The translations under genes and the position numbers were made by a program. The notes below the pieces were generated by a model, which did not search any database, was not told the origin of the DNA, and saw only the letters and a list, made by a program, of their open reading frames with translations. From assembly GCF_019925205.1 (NCBI RefSeq), contig NC_083565.1, positions 4,445,001-4,509,000 of the forward strand: a stretch of DNA of 64,000 nt, written 5' to 3'. How positions within the stretch are numbered: position 1 is the first letter of the stretch; each line of letters opens with the position of its first letter. Below, in pieces: positions 39,976-51,699 of the stretch. The stretch is from Metopolophium dirhodum. Taxonomy: Eukaryota > Arthropoda > Insecta > Hemiptera > Aphididae.

Positions 39976-42214
39976 GTAAGTTAATAGTCAAACGTGTAGG
40001 AAAAAACGTGAAGAGACCTCCGATGCGTACATATTATAATTATAATATGACGTGTGCAGTGATGGTTTTAAATAATATTAACAATTTGTTTTCTGATTTT
40101 TTTCCGACAGTATCAATGCCGTCAACAACAACATCGATATAAATTTTAACACGGACAAGGACGAGAACCGGGAAAAGCGGAAGAAGGTCAGTGCGTACGC
40201 GGCCGCGCCCAACAGAGTGCTGTGCCCGTTCTGTTACCTGTCGTTCCCGTGGACTTCATCACTGAAACGCCACATCCGCACACACACGGGTGAAAAGCCG
40301 TACCAGTGCAAACACTGTCCGCTGTCGTTTTCGACCAAGTCAAATCGCGACCGGCACATCCTGCGCCTGCACTGCACGCCGCCCAGCAAGTCAGCCGCGT
40401 CGTCCGACAACGAGACGACCGCCGCGGCGCCGACCGACGCTAAGAACGCGTACAAGTGCACGTCGTGCCCGAACGTGACGTTTTCCAAGCGCAAGAACCT
40501 GATCAGCCACATAAATCGGGTGCACTTCGACAAGAACGGCGGCGGCGGCGGTGGCGCCGCGGGAGAGGATGACGAACGAGGCGGTGACGGAACCGAGGAT
40601 GACGGTGGCGAGTCGGAACGTGACTTCTCGATGGCCATGTTCAACGGATGGTGCGGCAACAACGCGGCCCCGGCGACCACCACGGCCAACACCACCACAC
40701 AGTCAGCCGCCGCCGCCTCCACCATCACCCCGTCCAACACGGTCACCGGATCCGAACCGTGTTTCAAGTGTCATCTGTGCGATAGCAGCTACCTGGACAG
40801 ACAGGGCGCTCTGGATCACATCCGGATCGACCACGCCGAGTGTTACGAGATACTGGTATCGCAGGGGGCCATGGACAACGACCATGACTCGTCGGCCGTC
40901 AAACAAGACGACGTGGAAAACAGAAAGGTTGGTTGCACTTCGTACTATCGAATTATGTTAATTTTTATGTTATTTTACATTTAGGTACACTATAGTGATT
41001 TCAATTTAAAAATTACGAAACGAAACCAACATGCATGTTTGTTTCTATCTGGGCTTATAATTCTAGCTCAGTCGTTTCCATCGTTATTGTTGACCATTTT
41101 TTTTCTGTTTCGTAATAATCCTATTATTGTACATATTTATTTTTTTTACGATTCTAAAAAAATGAAGTTATTAAAATAGTTTAAAAAAGTACTTAATACA
41201 AAAAAAAAAATGAAATCGATATCTGTTTATTTAGAATCGGAATTCCGCGAAATGATGTATGTATTTATATGCGATATTACATTATATACTGTCCATAAAT
41301 AATAATAATGTATAATTTATTTTTCAAAACAAATAATTACATACAAATTATGATACAATGATATATGTAATAAATAATAATAGTTTAACATGTTTGCAAC
41401 TCCCCATTAAGCATAATGCTTAAGTGTAAATAAATTATCATTATTATCGTGAATAGAAAAAAAATGTTTTCAATAAATCCGATCCCTAATTAGTAATAAT
41501 ATAATATTTATATACAGATTGATCTTTTAATGTTTTTGATATAATTTTTTGTGTTTTTGAATAAAAATGACACTTTATTTTTACGACAGGAGTAGTTACA
41601 TCGACAATTGTTTACTACTCCACTTGACTAGACTTCAAATGATGAATATTAATCATAAAAACTATTTTTCGATGAGGCCTTATTTAAAAAAATTTATCCC
41701 GCTTCAGATTTGAAAATCAATATAATTTCTTTCCTCCATAATATTATATACACGCATTTGCTGTAACTGGGCCTACAAATATTTTTTCGTTTCTCAGGTC
41801 CTTTGCGCGTTCTGCCTGCACCGTTTCTACTCGGCCGAGGACCTGCGCCGTCACATGCGCACCCACACCAAGGAACAGCCGTTCGCGTGCCTGTCGTGCA
41901 AGCGTCGGTTCACGCTCAAGCACAGCATGGTCCGGCACATAGCCAAAAAGCACGGCGGCTGTCAAGACCAGCAGTACGGAGGCGGCGCTGGAGGCGGTAG
42001 CGACCACGAACGGAGGTCCGCCAGTCCTCCGAGCACCCCTCCGCCGACGGGACCGATCACCGGTTACGAGGACTGCTGCGGCAACCGGACGGACACGGGC
42101 CTGATCGGCACGCTGCTCGGCATCCGAGACAGCACGGTCATCGACCAGGTGTTGCAGACGAAGTCGCCCGAAGACGCGGCCAAAATGTTGGGAATCAAAA
42201 GCAGCAGCGACTAA
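37898..42214 (+). CDS. peb: RREB1/Hindsight (pebbled)-family C2H2 zinc-finger transcription factor
   Basis: Joining 37898-39975, 40111-40927 and 41798-42214 gives 1103 codons plus TAA. Eleven C2H2 fingers lie at about residues 29-50, 179-200, 210-230, 238-259, 522-543, 731-751, 759-780, 809-831, 913-934, 968-988 and 996-1017. Fingers 3-4, 6-7 and 10-11 are linked pairs (TGETPY, TGEKPY, TKEQPF). PLDLS (334-338) and PQDLS (350-354) resemble CtBP-docking motifs, and EKRKK (714-718) a nuclear localisation signal. The last pair, with FTLKHSMVRH, and the TTKANCERH and STKSNRDRH helices are characteristic of RREB1 in vertebrates and Hindsight in flies. In Drosophila this nuclear factor controls epithelial morphogenesis, Notch/EGFR/JNK outputs and differentiation. 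Fly Hindsight is larger with more fingers, so this is a shorter version. Family membership is well supported; one-to-one orthology and function here are inferred. Confidence 0.85.
39976..40110 (+). other. Intron 2 (135 nt)
   Basis: GTAAGT at the 5' end and TTTTTTTCCGACAG at the 3' end. Removing it joins AG|T into a serine codon and keeps the frame into the zinc-finger pair 6-7. Confidence 0.9.
40111..40927 (+). CDS. peb: Exon with fingers 6-9
   Basis: It begins by completing Ser693 and ends phase 0 at AACAGAAAG|GTTGGT. It carries the basic ENREKRKK patch, the linked pair 6-7, finger 8 (C809, C812, H826, H831, one residue longer between Cys and His) and finger 9 (C913, C916, H929, H934). Low-complexity Gly-, Asp/Glu-, Thr- and Ala-rich spacers separate fingers 8 and 9. 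If the following intron were retained, the protein would end after about 17 extra residues and lose fingers 10-11. Confidence 0.9.
40928..41797 (+). other. Intron 3 (870 nt)
   Basis: AT-rich, non-coding, GTTGGT donor and TTTCGTTTCTCAG acceptor. No repeats of note beyond A and T runs. Confidence 0.85.
41798..42214 (+). CDS. peb: Terminal coding exon with fingers 10-11 and C-terminal motif
   Basis: It starts phase 0 with VLCAFC and contains linked fingers 10 (968-988) and 11 (996-1017), a Gly/Pro/Ser spacer, and a final segment (about 1065-1103) with LIGTLLGI, VIDQVL and EDAAKMLGI blocks. This hydrophobic, helix-like tail looks like a conserved C-terminal module and not a random end. It stops at TAA 42212-42214. 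Confidence 0.88.
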   Translation, partial: VLCAFCLHRFYSAEDLRRHMRTHTKEQPFACLSCKRRFTLKHSMVRHIAKKHGGCQDQQYGGGAGGGSDHERRSASPPSTPPPTGPITGYEDCCGNRTDTGLIGTLLGIRDSTVIDQVLQTKSPEDAAKMLGIKSSSD

Positions 42215-42721
42215 AGACCGACACCCGCGCACAGGCCGTGACCGGGTTCGACCCACTTGTATGATAATTTTGTCAATAATTTTACACACATATTATTATT
42301 ATTATTATTATTATTGTACCCTATACATAGAGAGAGAGAGAGAGAGCGTGTCGTCGGCAGACGACGCTTATAATATTATAGTGTTAAGTATATATTATTA
42401 TTATTATTATGTTATTTTAAATTATATTATAAGAAAATACGCGTTTTGCCGTATATTATTATACTTCAATCGTGTTATTGGCTGACCGTTGTTGCCTTAT
42501 TAAATTTTAGTCGATATTATTGTAGAGATTGGCCGCCGAGCGTCTACAATAATATCATTATTATTATTAATTGTATTCTAAGAAAGTAAATTGTATTTTT
42601 AAACTGTTTATCACTGAAACAGTTACGGATCCGTTGTGTATCGTTAGCGTAGTTGTAGTATTGTAGGTAAGTTTTGTAGTAAAATATTATAGTTGTTAGT
42701 ATCGTCGGTGGTGTAATTGAC

Positions 42722-42791
42722 GAGACGGAGTCGGTATCGAAAAATAAGAAACTGCGTCAGCATTTCTATTTTTCGATACCGACTCGGTCTC
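42722..42791 (+). ncRNA. Pre-miRNA-sized hairpin in the putative 3' UTR
   Basis: Two 25-base arms (42722-42746 and 42767-42791) pair with a single mismatch around a 20-base loop. The left arm core is GAGTCGGTATCGAAAAATA. The 70 nt total is typical of a pre-miRNA or of a cis-regulatory 3' UTR stem. I do not recognise it as a named miRNA. Because the arms are nearly perfectly complementary, a small foldback element is an alternative. Confidence 0.35.
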
Positions 42792-44718
42792 CAAAGTCGT
42801 TTTTGACGTCTCCTGCAAATTTAATCTCTCCCCCCTCCCAAGGGGAAACGACCTTGTCGACCGCTGCTGAGGTCGTCTGTGTCAACGATATAAAAAATTT
42901 ATAATATTGATTTTTTTTTTGTTATACCATCATGTTTCGTGTACGACAACTACCACCGCGGTATCGGTAATTTCACTTTTTTTTACGATTACTTATTTGT
43001 TTTTCTTTCGTTTTGCGTGTTCCTCTTTCGGTACGCGCGCCCGCGAACGTCTCGAGTTCGCGTTTTCTCGCTCGACACTGGACGACGAGTAAACGTGCAC
43101 TCGACGGTTCGCGGATTCAAAGGTTTTTTTTCGTTCCGCATAAGCTCTTCGTCTCTTACGGAAATTCCCGCAACGGCCGAAAATATTATTCGGCAGAAAA
43201 ATCTTTCGACTCGCGTCCGTACTCTCTCGCCGTATATTAATGCAATTTCCACCGAGTCGGCTCCGACGTCGATCGCCGGATTGACGCGCAACCAAACGTA
43301 CACGCGCGCTCGTCGGTTTCCCGAGAGCCTGGTCGACGGACGACTGCGTACAAGGGAGGAGCGTCTATGTCCCGGAGAATTAAATCTGAATTAATAACGT
43401 AACCTGTACATACACCCCCAAATTAAATACTATTGGTTTGCTTAGTCTTAAGAGTGTTACTCACTACCTATAACGATGTTTTTTGACACACCACATACGG
43501 GACCGCGAGCGGTTTCGTTGTTTTTGAAATTCGCAAGTCTGCGTGACTGCACTAACATAATATATATATATATTACTATAATACTTCTGTAAAACGAAAT
43601 CATAAAATATAAAATAATATACCATCAATAATAATATTATTATTACTACACATAAACGGGGTTGTTATCCTATAGCTGACATTAATGTATATGATTTATT
43701 GAATTATAGACTTCTAGAAATGTTTAATTATGGATTAGTAATATTAGATTTTATCGATATACATATGCATTTATATGTGTGTGAGTGTGTGAGTGTATGC
43801 CATGTACTATATATTATTATTAAGCACTGTTTTATTCATTATTATATTTATTATTATTATTATTATTATTCGTCAATTTTGGGCTGCACTATTATTATTA
43901 ATTGTGCGTTAAAAGAAAAAAAAATGAAAAAAAATATTAATAATTTTAAAGAAAATATCTAGTCGAGCGAGAGGTGTATTTTAATGAAATAATCTAGTAT
44001 AATAATAGTGTAAAAAATGTATGTACTGAGCCCTCGACGTTTTTGGCCATAATAATATCTAATATCGTATCGATAACAGACGTGGTTAGATAATATAGTT
44101 TTTTAGTCGTGTAAGGCACATCCCTTTTCTTCCTCTCTGTACATTCCTCTTTGTTCCAAATCCATCATGATATTATTATAAAGGTTTATAATTTTTTAAC
44201 CAACAATTATTATTTACTTATAGATAGATTTTTTTCCAGACTGTAAACATTTTTTTTATCTCATTATTTTTTTATGTATATACCTACATAATATATTTAT
44301 AATATAACGTGTGTAAGTTGGCATATTTTATCATTTTTTTTTTTCGTGGTTATTATTTTATGCAAGTGATACTAGTCGTTATATATATTGGTTAAAGTTT
44401 GTCCCATTATTATTATTATTATTATTATTATATACCATTATTAAACAGTCGCCAACATTATTTTATTTATATAGACTAAACGCGAATGTATACCTTAATT
44501 ATAATTTCTTATGTATAGTAATATAGACAGTGCTAAAGCAATATTAATCATTACCTATATTTAAATTAATTTATTATAATATTTATCTCGTAGTTCTATT
44601 GTGTGTTTGAACTCCGATTAAAATAATAATAAGCAAAAAAGCAATAATTTAAAAAGAAATCGTATATTATGATATTGTATTTATTATTAATTTATAAAAG
44701 TTTGTTTTTGAAAAGTAA

Positions 44719-44724
44719 AATAAA
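44719..44724 (+). terminator. Polyadenylation signal AATAAA
   Basis: AATAAA followed at normal spacing by a GTGTTGTTTTT downstream element. It is the best-placed signal for ending the zinc-finger transcript. Confidence 0.5.
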
Positions 44725-44745
44725 CTTCAGTGTGAGTGAATTTCA

Positions 44746-47241
44746 TTGTGTTGTTTTTCATCATTTAATCCCCTGAAAGTATAATATCATTACGTAATAT
44801 ATTGGATGAACCGTTTTCCCATCCTTTCCACAAACGTATATGCGCATAATTATTGTTATTATATTATACAACTATTGTCATTTATATGCGCATTATTATT
44901 CTCACTGTGTAATGTCACGTCGTGTTGTTCACACATTCGGATGGTTCGGCGAGGTATAAGTATGGTAACTGGTCAGTAAGTGGTGTTGACGTGTTGTAGA
45001 AAATATTGTACAGACACAGTGTCACGGTGCGGGCAAAAAAAAATTCCAAGAACAACACTATACCGTCAACTACTGTATCATCTACACCAGATAAACGAAT
45101 GTATATGCACATTTCGCCGGAGTTTCATATTATTCTGATGATTTCATCAAACGAAAAAAAAAAGTTTACGCTTCGCGAAAAAATGAATTCATTTACATCG
45201 TAACTATTATAAATAACCGATTCGAATGCATCAATATAGCGAGTCATACGATATCAGCTATACACCAACATTTACGACGGTTGCGAAATGTTCTGAAAAT
45301 GTGATGTTGACGAACTACAAAATCATAATATTAGAATAATGGTAATGGTGCAAATAAAATATTTTTACAGAGATTATCATTTATCTGTTTCTTATGGGAC
45401 TTTCTCGTCCGACACTAAATTAAGTAATGACATTATACAAGTAGGTATTTTACTAAATTACCAATATTTAAATCATCGTATAATGTTATTATGACATTTC
45501 CTAAAACTCCAAGGTACATAATATCAAAAATATATTTTACTAGCGATGGTTATTAGTGTTATTACTTATTAATACAGTTTATTATTCTAATCTATTTTCT
45601 CGATAGAATTCGGAAAAACAATATTGAGTGTAAGTAAACGATAAATGAATCAAATTTGTTTTTATACGAATCGGCGAGAAAATAATCTATTTTTATTAAT
45701 GAACGCCAAACGGCAATATTTTAGAGAGCAATTTCAAGTAAATGTTAAGTACATATATTATTATTACAGCATGTAAATATTGCATTACCTAGAATAGTAC
45801 CTACTAAATATGTAGGTTTACAATAAAAAATAAATGAAAGTAAAAGATAATACCATTGATTATATAAACGCATAGTATTTATAAAATCAATAATACAACT
45901 TAATATAAGTAAATATACAATATTATGATATTATACTAATAACATATAATACGTACTTGACGTACTTCGAACTAACATAATTTATTTAACTACATTAAAA
46001 TCATAATCATGAATACCTATACCAAAGCATATTTTTATGTAAAATTAATACATTTTATTTTTATTACCACCCATAAGAGGTAAAGTGGATACGCTAGTAA
46101 AAAAGATAATTAATTTATAGAGTTAGAGGAAAGGATATGAAAATTAATAGTTTATGTTGGATAGACGATCACTCAGATCAGGTGCGTCTAAGGTTCAATT
46201 GACATTGGAATAATATAGTGAAAGTCAGCATCTTTTCGACGAGACATACTTTAGCAATAACTGTAGTACTGTACTTATTCTCAACTGTTTTTTTTCAAAC
46301 TATTTTGAAAAGTACTAGGAATTTTTTACCATTTACCTCCCCTAACCCCTACAATGTACCTTGAAATCACTTCCAAAGTTCGAACCATTTTTACTGCCCC
46401 ATAAGAAGACGACATACAGACAGAAAAAAACACATTGTACAATTTTCCTTCACTGTCAGAATCTAAAATTTAAACTGTCTCGAGTTTAAATGTTGTTTTT
46501 GCTGCCATCTTTACTTACTAGTATTACTTACATAATACCTAATAATATAGTGATGTAAGGTGTAGTCTGGTAACCTACTTAGAATAGTTTTATCGTTGCG
46601 CTGTTTATTGCATTGTCCTATTATATATTTGTTTGATAAACATGCGACCAAACAACGATGTTTTTTGATGACTAATCGTATAATTTGTGAGTTTTTCCCC
46701 TTTTATTTGTGCTGAAGTGAAATAACTATAGATACTATCCATTAGCCAGAGGAGTAATTAACGTGGACAATTGTGCTGATGATAATGACAATTAAACCAC
46801 GTTATCCATAAAATAATACCTTGCTCGTTTTTTTTTTAAATTATTCTTAAAATATATATTCTATAGTGTTATATAGTATAATACTGCTGTATATTATGAT
46901 ATATATTATAATATAATTACTCTGCTATGGGCGAGCTGTTTCGAGCATTATCTTTGATCTTAATCTTAAATGGAAAGAAAGTATTTATAAATTTAGAATA
47001 TCAGAACTATTTACTTTGGCACATTGCATTAGCTCAAATTTCCAATTGTTAATCAACTATGGAATTTGTGTTTAGGGTACACCTTTCAAATTGCATATGT
47101 CACCTTTGAAAATATCATATTATCATTAAATAATCTATTAAAAAAGTTAGTTTTAAATAAACCTAGACTTTACTCTGCTATTTTACTTTATTCTGAACTC
47201 TTTGTTGATAAAGTAAATTCTATTGTTATAAGATACATTCT
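44746..47241. other. Intergenic AT-rich DNA
   Basis: No gene is supportable. Short frames near 45.0-45.2 kb lack domains. A dispersed-repeat copy is listed at 46308. Confidence 0.6.
46308..46470 (+). repeat. Dispersed repeat copy, AAGTACTGGGAATTTTTCA family
   Basis: It starts AAAAGTACTAGGAATTTTTT. A CTCCCC block follows, then acagacagaaaaaaacaca and 'cagaatctaaaat'. The order parallels the copy at 49965-50150 (cacaaaaaagaaacccacacc, then 'aaaatctaaaat'), so both derive from one longer element. Confidence 0.6.
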
Positions 47242-48140
47242 ATCATTGATTATAAATACTAGTATTTATCACGATTTAAGATAGTATGGTTGCCCAACGA
47301 CCCAAAAATATTATCATACGGTTTGAATCGAAAAGTTACGTGATCTGCGAAAGCCCTCGCATACAGCGTTCACATCGGTTCAAATCAAAACTAATAAAAA
47401 TTATACAGTAAAAATATATATAATGATCGTATTATATTATAGTTTATAAAATAGTCCACTAGAAGCGCTAGCACCGAAGAAACGATTTAAATCCAAATAT
47501 CCAATGACGTCTTATCATAGCTCGTTGGGCAACCATACCATATAGAAGCGAAACTCGATCAGCTGGTCTTGGTTACCTATGATCTGAAGTCTGACCTACG
47601 AAAAACATGAAAACGGTTCCACGCACCAACATGATATGTTGGACCCATGGTTACCAATATTATGAAAACGGTTCCAAGACTATAATTGCGGGGCACGGAC
47701 TAAGATATAATGGACTGGAAACGAGCACAGCTTATCACGGCCACAAATCTATGAGGCAAAGTGCGGGGGGTCGCTATGTGTTCCTGGAGTTCACAGCGCC
47801 CTCTGCATTTAACACGGACTAAGATACAAATTGTGTAGCCAAATAAAACCACCGGTAGCGCTGAAAACTTCAAGAACAGAGTTCTTATCAGCTAAGTGAC
47901 ACGTTTTCGAGGCCGTCCCTCGACCTCCGCCGACCATGTCGTTTCCAGTCCATTATATCTTAGTCCGTGTTGCGGGGACGGCTTGTTTACGTATATTTCA
48001 CTTATGCCCCCCCCCCCCCCGGGCTACCGTGTTAAAGGCCACAATTGTCCGATTCGGTCAGTTCACGGAGTTTCATATCCCTGACCATACTATCTTAAAT
48101 CGTGGTATTAATATAAATACTAGTATTTATAATCAATGAT
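47242..48140. mobile_element. Foldback-like composite element with long terminal inverted repeats
   Basis: The left end (47242-47290: ATCATTGATTATAAATACTA, then CACGATTTAAGATAGTATGG) is repeated inverted at the right end (about 48085-48140), with a few extra bases inside the right copy. Each end holds the 18 bp perfect palindrome ATAAATACTAGTATTTAT (47252-47269, 48113-48130), which therefore also reads as a direct repeat. Inside is a second perfect 31 bp inverted pair (47694-47724 and 47939-47969, core AAGATATAATGGACTGGAAA). There is also a direct repeat ATGAAAACGGTTCCA (47607, 47662) and a C14 run (48007-48020). The central part is GC-richer than its surroundings. No transposase is seen, so it is a non-autonomous element or a nest of several. 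Confidence 0.65.
47285..47537. mobile_element. MITE nested in the composite element
   Basis: 16 bp perfect inverted ends, TATGGTTGCCCAACGA at 47285-47300 and its complement at 47522-47537. Read as TGGTTGCCCAACGA flanked by TA on both sides, it fits TA-target insertion. It interrupts the left arm of the larger element: sequence resuming at 47536 resembles the inner part of the right arm. The 253 bp body is non-coding. Confidence 0.65.
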
Positions 48141-49043
48141 TCAATTTACTCTTTAAACTTAATTACCTTTGATGGCATGAAGTGTTATCATAAGTACGTA
48201 TAATAATTCTTGGAGTAAGGAAAAAACTAATATTAAATCTGTTTTGTGTTCTACTACTTTCGGATAATGTTGCCCAATTAATGCAAGTATAAAACTTAGT
48301 ACATCTTTCGAATTAAATATTTCAAAATATAAACCTTTTAAAAAGTTAAGAAGCATGTCAATACTTAAGCTTCATAAAAATATATATTAACAATCCACCA
48401 TAACAACTATTTTAAATACTAATTGTTCTGCCAATTATATTATTATTTATATTTGTTTTAATTTCATAAACATATATAACCTACACCTACCTATTAGTTT
48501 ATATTTTTTTATAACTTATATAAGTTTATTCTATTTTAAATTATCATAATTTTTGAAAAAATACTGTTATTAATTATTATTACCAACTTTTTTTTAGCAC
48601 AATTTCTGCTTTGAAAAAAGTAGTTCATATCCGTGTACATTTCGTCATTTTACGATGGGATATAGGTACCTACCTATTACAGTATTATACAGTATTGCAG
48701 TATTGCAGTTTTACAGTATTATTTAAAAACAATTAATTATTTTTATGAAATAAATGCCCATATTTTTATTTGCATTTCCGGTGAAATTTTTAGAAAGACA
48801 CAGTAGTCAAGCGATTCATAAATGTCTTGAATAATATATTATATCCCCTCTCTAATTGTGTTACCACATTCTGCATAGTATAGACAACAATTAATTTATT
48901 TTGCATTACATATAGTTATAGACGATAGTGATGGGTCGTAAAACATTTATTTTTTTGTCTTCTAGTCGTAATTACTGTTTATTAATTTCTATTTTCCACT
49001 ATTATTATTTACGTATTGTGCTGAAAATATAATGGGTACGTAT

Positions 49044-49062
49044 CGTCGTCGTCGTCGTCGTC
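49044..49062. repeat. (CGT)n microsatellite
   Basis: About six CGT units after 'gggtacgtat'. Confidence 0.85.
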
Positions 49063-49964
49063 ATATTTCATATTTAAATTTCACCCAGCGGCACATCTGT
49101 AATTTTTTTTTAGATATCTTATTATTATTATTATTTAGGACTTAGGTGCAGTACGGTATAACTCCTCGGCGATCGTCAACGACTCGACGGTTACGTAGGA
49201 AATATTTATCGACACCAGAAAATTCAACACGTATTTCACGCGGGAATAAGGTCGAATTACATTTGTTCCAATAATCCGATCATTACATAGAACCTATTTA
49301 TCAATTATGTTCCAAATGGGAACTAATTTGGAATTTTTCAATTGCCATAAATAATCACCCACCTACCCGCGCACTTAATTGTGTGGACTATATAGGATCG
49401 CCGCCACTGTGCTTTACAGTAAGTGTTCTTTAGTGGGCAACTTTGAATTGAATTTGAATTTAATGATATATTATTGTATACACAAAACGATTCTAAGCTG
49501 AGATGGTGCTTATAAATAAAAAACAGTGCCTATATATTGTATATATTTTTAAATAGCTATAATTAAAACTTATAATGCGAGGAACTTTGTGCTATGTACC
49601 TTCTCTTTTTATACTTCTCGACCAAACAAATCATTTTTAATCGACATTTTTTTTAAAAAAAAAGTTAGGAAAGCTCATTCTGCGAAATACATTCCCGGTT
49701 TCTAAACGTATTTTAATACAACGCATTAAATTATGATTCTATAATTTACAATTTATGTACAGTACCTAACTACGGACAATAAATAAATAAAAAATCAACA
49801 ATCGTAACTATATAATATGTAGTTTAACTACACTATAATGGACGGACGAATACAACGGGGAGTTCTAAACATGTTTAGAAACTTAAAGTAAATTGAAGAT
49901 GAACTAAGCGAAGTTGCGAAAATGGTATAACTTTTTATTTACCTAGGTACGAAACAATTATTTT

Positions 49965-50150
49965 AAAAAGTACTGGGATTTTTCAATTTTGACCTTCCAA
50001 AAATATAGACTTGATCCAATTTGCTAGGTACCAAAAACCTCCTTCAAAGTCGATGACCAGTGAATTTTTCTATTAAAAAAGTGTCTCCTGACACAAAAAA
50101 GAAACCCACACCATTGTGTTATCAATAGATTCATCACTACGCTAAAATCT
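49965..50150 (+). repeat. Dispersed repeat copy, AAGTACTGGGAATTTTTCA family (longest here)
   Basis: It begins AAAAAGTACTGGGATTTTTC and continues through a CTTCC block, 'cctccttcaaagtcgatg', 'tctattaaaaaagtg', 'cacaaaaaagaaac' and 'actacgctaaaatctaaaa'. The ordered blocks match those at 46308 more completely than those at 27377. Confidence 0.6.
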
Positions 50151-51699
50151 AAAATCAGTTATTTTTCAAAATTAATAAATATTTACAATTTAATCACTAA
50201 ATAGTTACAATTTCAAAATAATAATATAAAATATATTAGTATTTACGTTTATTTCTAAATTAGTTACGTCGTGTAATAACGTCTTTTATGGGATCGAATA
50301 CAATTTTAATTTGGCTAAGGAGTATAGACTATAGAGTTTGACAATCCCAATTTTGTGCGGAAGTCCCGGTTGCGAATTTAGACAAGACAAAAATAAAATA
50401 CATATATTATAACATTAAACATGTTATGGTACCTATAATTTACTGGTAATACGAATTTTCTTAGTTGATTTTTGCAACATTATTGAGTATATACGATTTG
50501 ACACTATTTAATAATTATTGTTGGGGAACTTGGGTAACATATTAAATCTACAGACTTCTATACTACACTAGATAAGGAATTCATATATAATTAATTACAA
50601 GTGAAGTTAAGTTGTGGACAGCCGCCATTTTGTCGATTAGCAAAACATTTCATTCATTACATAGAAGAAGAAATAAAAAGTATGATCAACACGAACCGTG
50701 TTTTCGTCCTACTTCGCGCATGTACATCGCCTTGTGTTTTTGTGCATACTGCATTGCATAAGAATAAAAGAATACGTGTGACGTCGCCTAGGCTTATTGT
50801 TGGTTGCCTATATAAATTTTACATTGCCCCTTTAAAAAAATATGCGCAGTCTTATCATTGAGCATAGGTACCTCTTATTCCTTATACTATGATTCATTAT
50901 ACAAAATGTGTCAGGAATAACATCGTTTTAAATGGTAAAATAAAATAGTAAATGTAAAATGATTTATATGCATTTTTTTTTTTTTTAAACAATAGGTGTG
51001 CCATATAAAACACCGTAGGTACAATTGCCAAACGGAAAAGCTTCATTGTGGGAGTTCGCTATCTAGTAGTATGCCACTAGTATATAGAAATCTGTGGATA
51101 TAGCTGATATATTATTATTATATCTATATCTGTTATCTGTGGGTTGGGCTGATACTTTTGGATTTCGATATCGGATAATCTAACATTCTTACGCAAGAGA
51201 GAAACGATAGGCGATTTGACCAATAATAATATAATGATATTAAATAGATATTGTAATATTGATGGCAATACTGTGGCTGAATCCAGACTGCAGAGGAAAG
51301 GATAATAACACTCAGGTAAATTACTTTTATAAACTCAATACATATTATATTTATTTATTAATACATTTAAAAATAATATAGGCGTACAATCTTTTTAGTT
51401 CGTTTTAATATTATAATTTTTGGGTTACTTAGGTAATTACTTTTTAATAAATCCATACTTAAAATCAAGGATAATAAAAATATAATTTGTTCTTGTTCGT
51501 TTGGAAGACACGCTTGGGAACAACACGGACAGCGGCGGCGTAAAAATACATTTTTTTCCGGAAAAAATGACTCCTTCCACCACAGTACCGCCGTTGATGA
51601 TGAATGATTATAATTACTTATGACCGGACCGGTTCGCGCGACGGTACCTATTCGGGTAATCGGTTATTTCGGAGTTTCGGACTTCCCCTACGAACACCG

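Larger units (their letters stand above)
42215..44745 (+). other. Probable 3' UTR of the peb-like gene
   Basis: About 2.5 kb without further coding domains, ending shortly after an AATAAA at 44719 that is followed by a GT-rich stretch. It holds ATT repeats (42287-42314, 43848-43869, 44406-44430), a hairpin at 42722-42791, and a CpG-richer block at 43.0-43.4 kb whose long frame (42939-43394, non-ATG start) has no domain. The extent is inferred from the poly(A) signal; earlier cleavage is possible. Confidence 0.55.

Noticed and set aside
40928..40984. Read-through of the second coding exon (KVGCTSYY... ending at a stop)
   Set aside because: The sequence turns AT-rich exactly at the donor, and splicing to 41798 restores two more zinc fingers of the expected type.
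42939..43394. 151-codon frame downstream of the zinc-finger gene
   Set aside because: Non-ATG start, lies in the probable 3' UTR, no acceptor that would make it an exon, no domain.
50560..50900. Possible MITE with 'ataaggaat' near both ends
   Set aside because: Only about ten bases match between the ends, with no target duplication.
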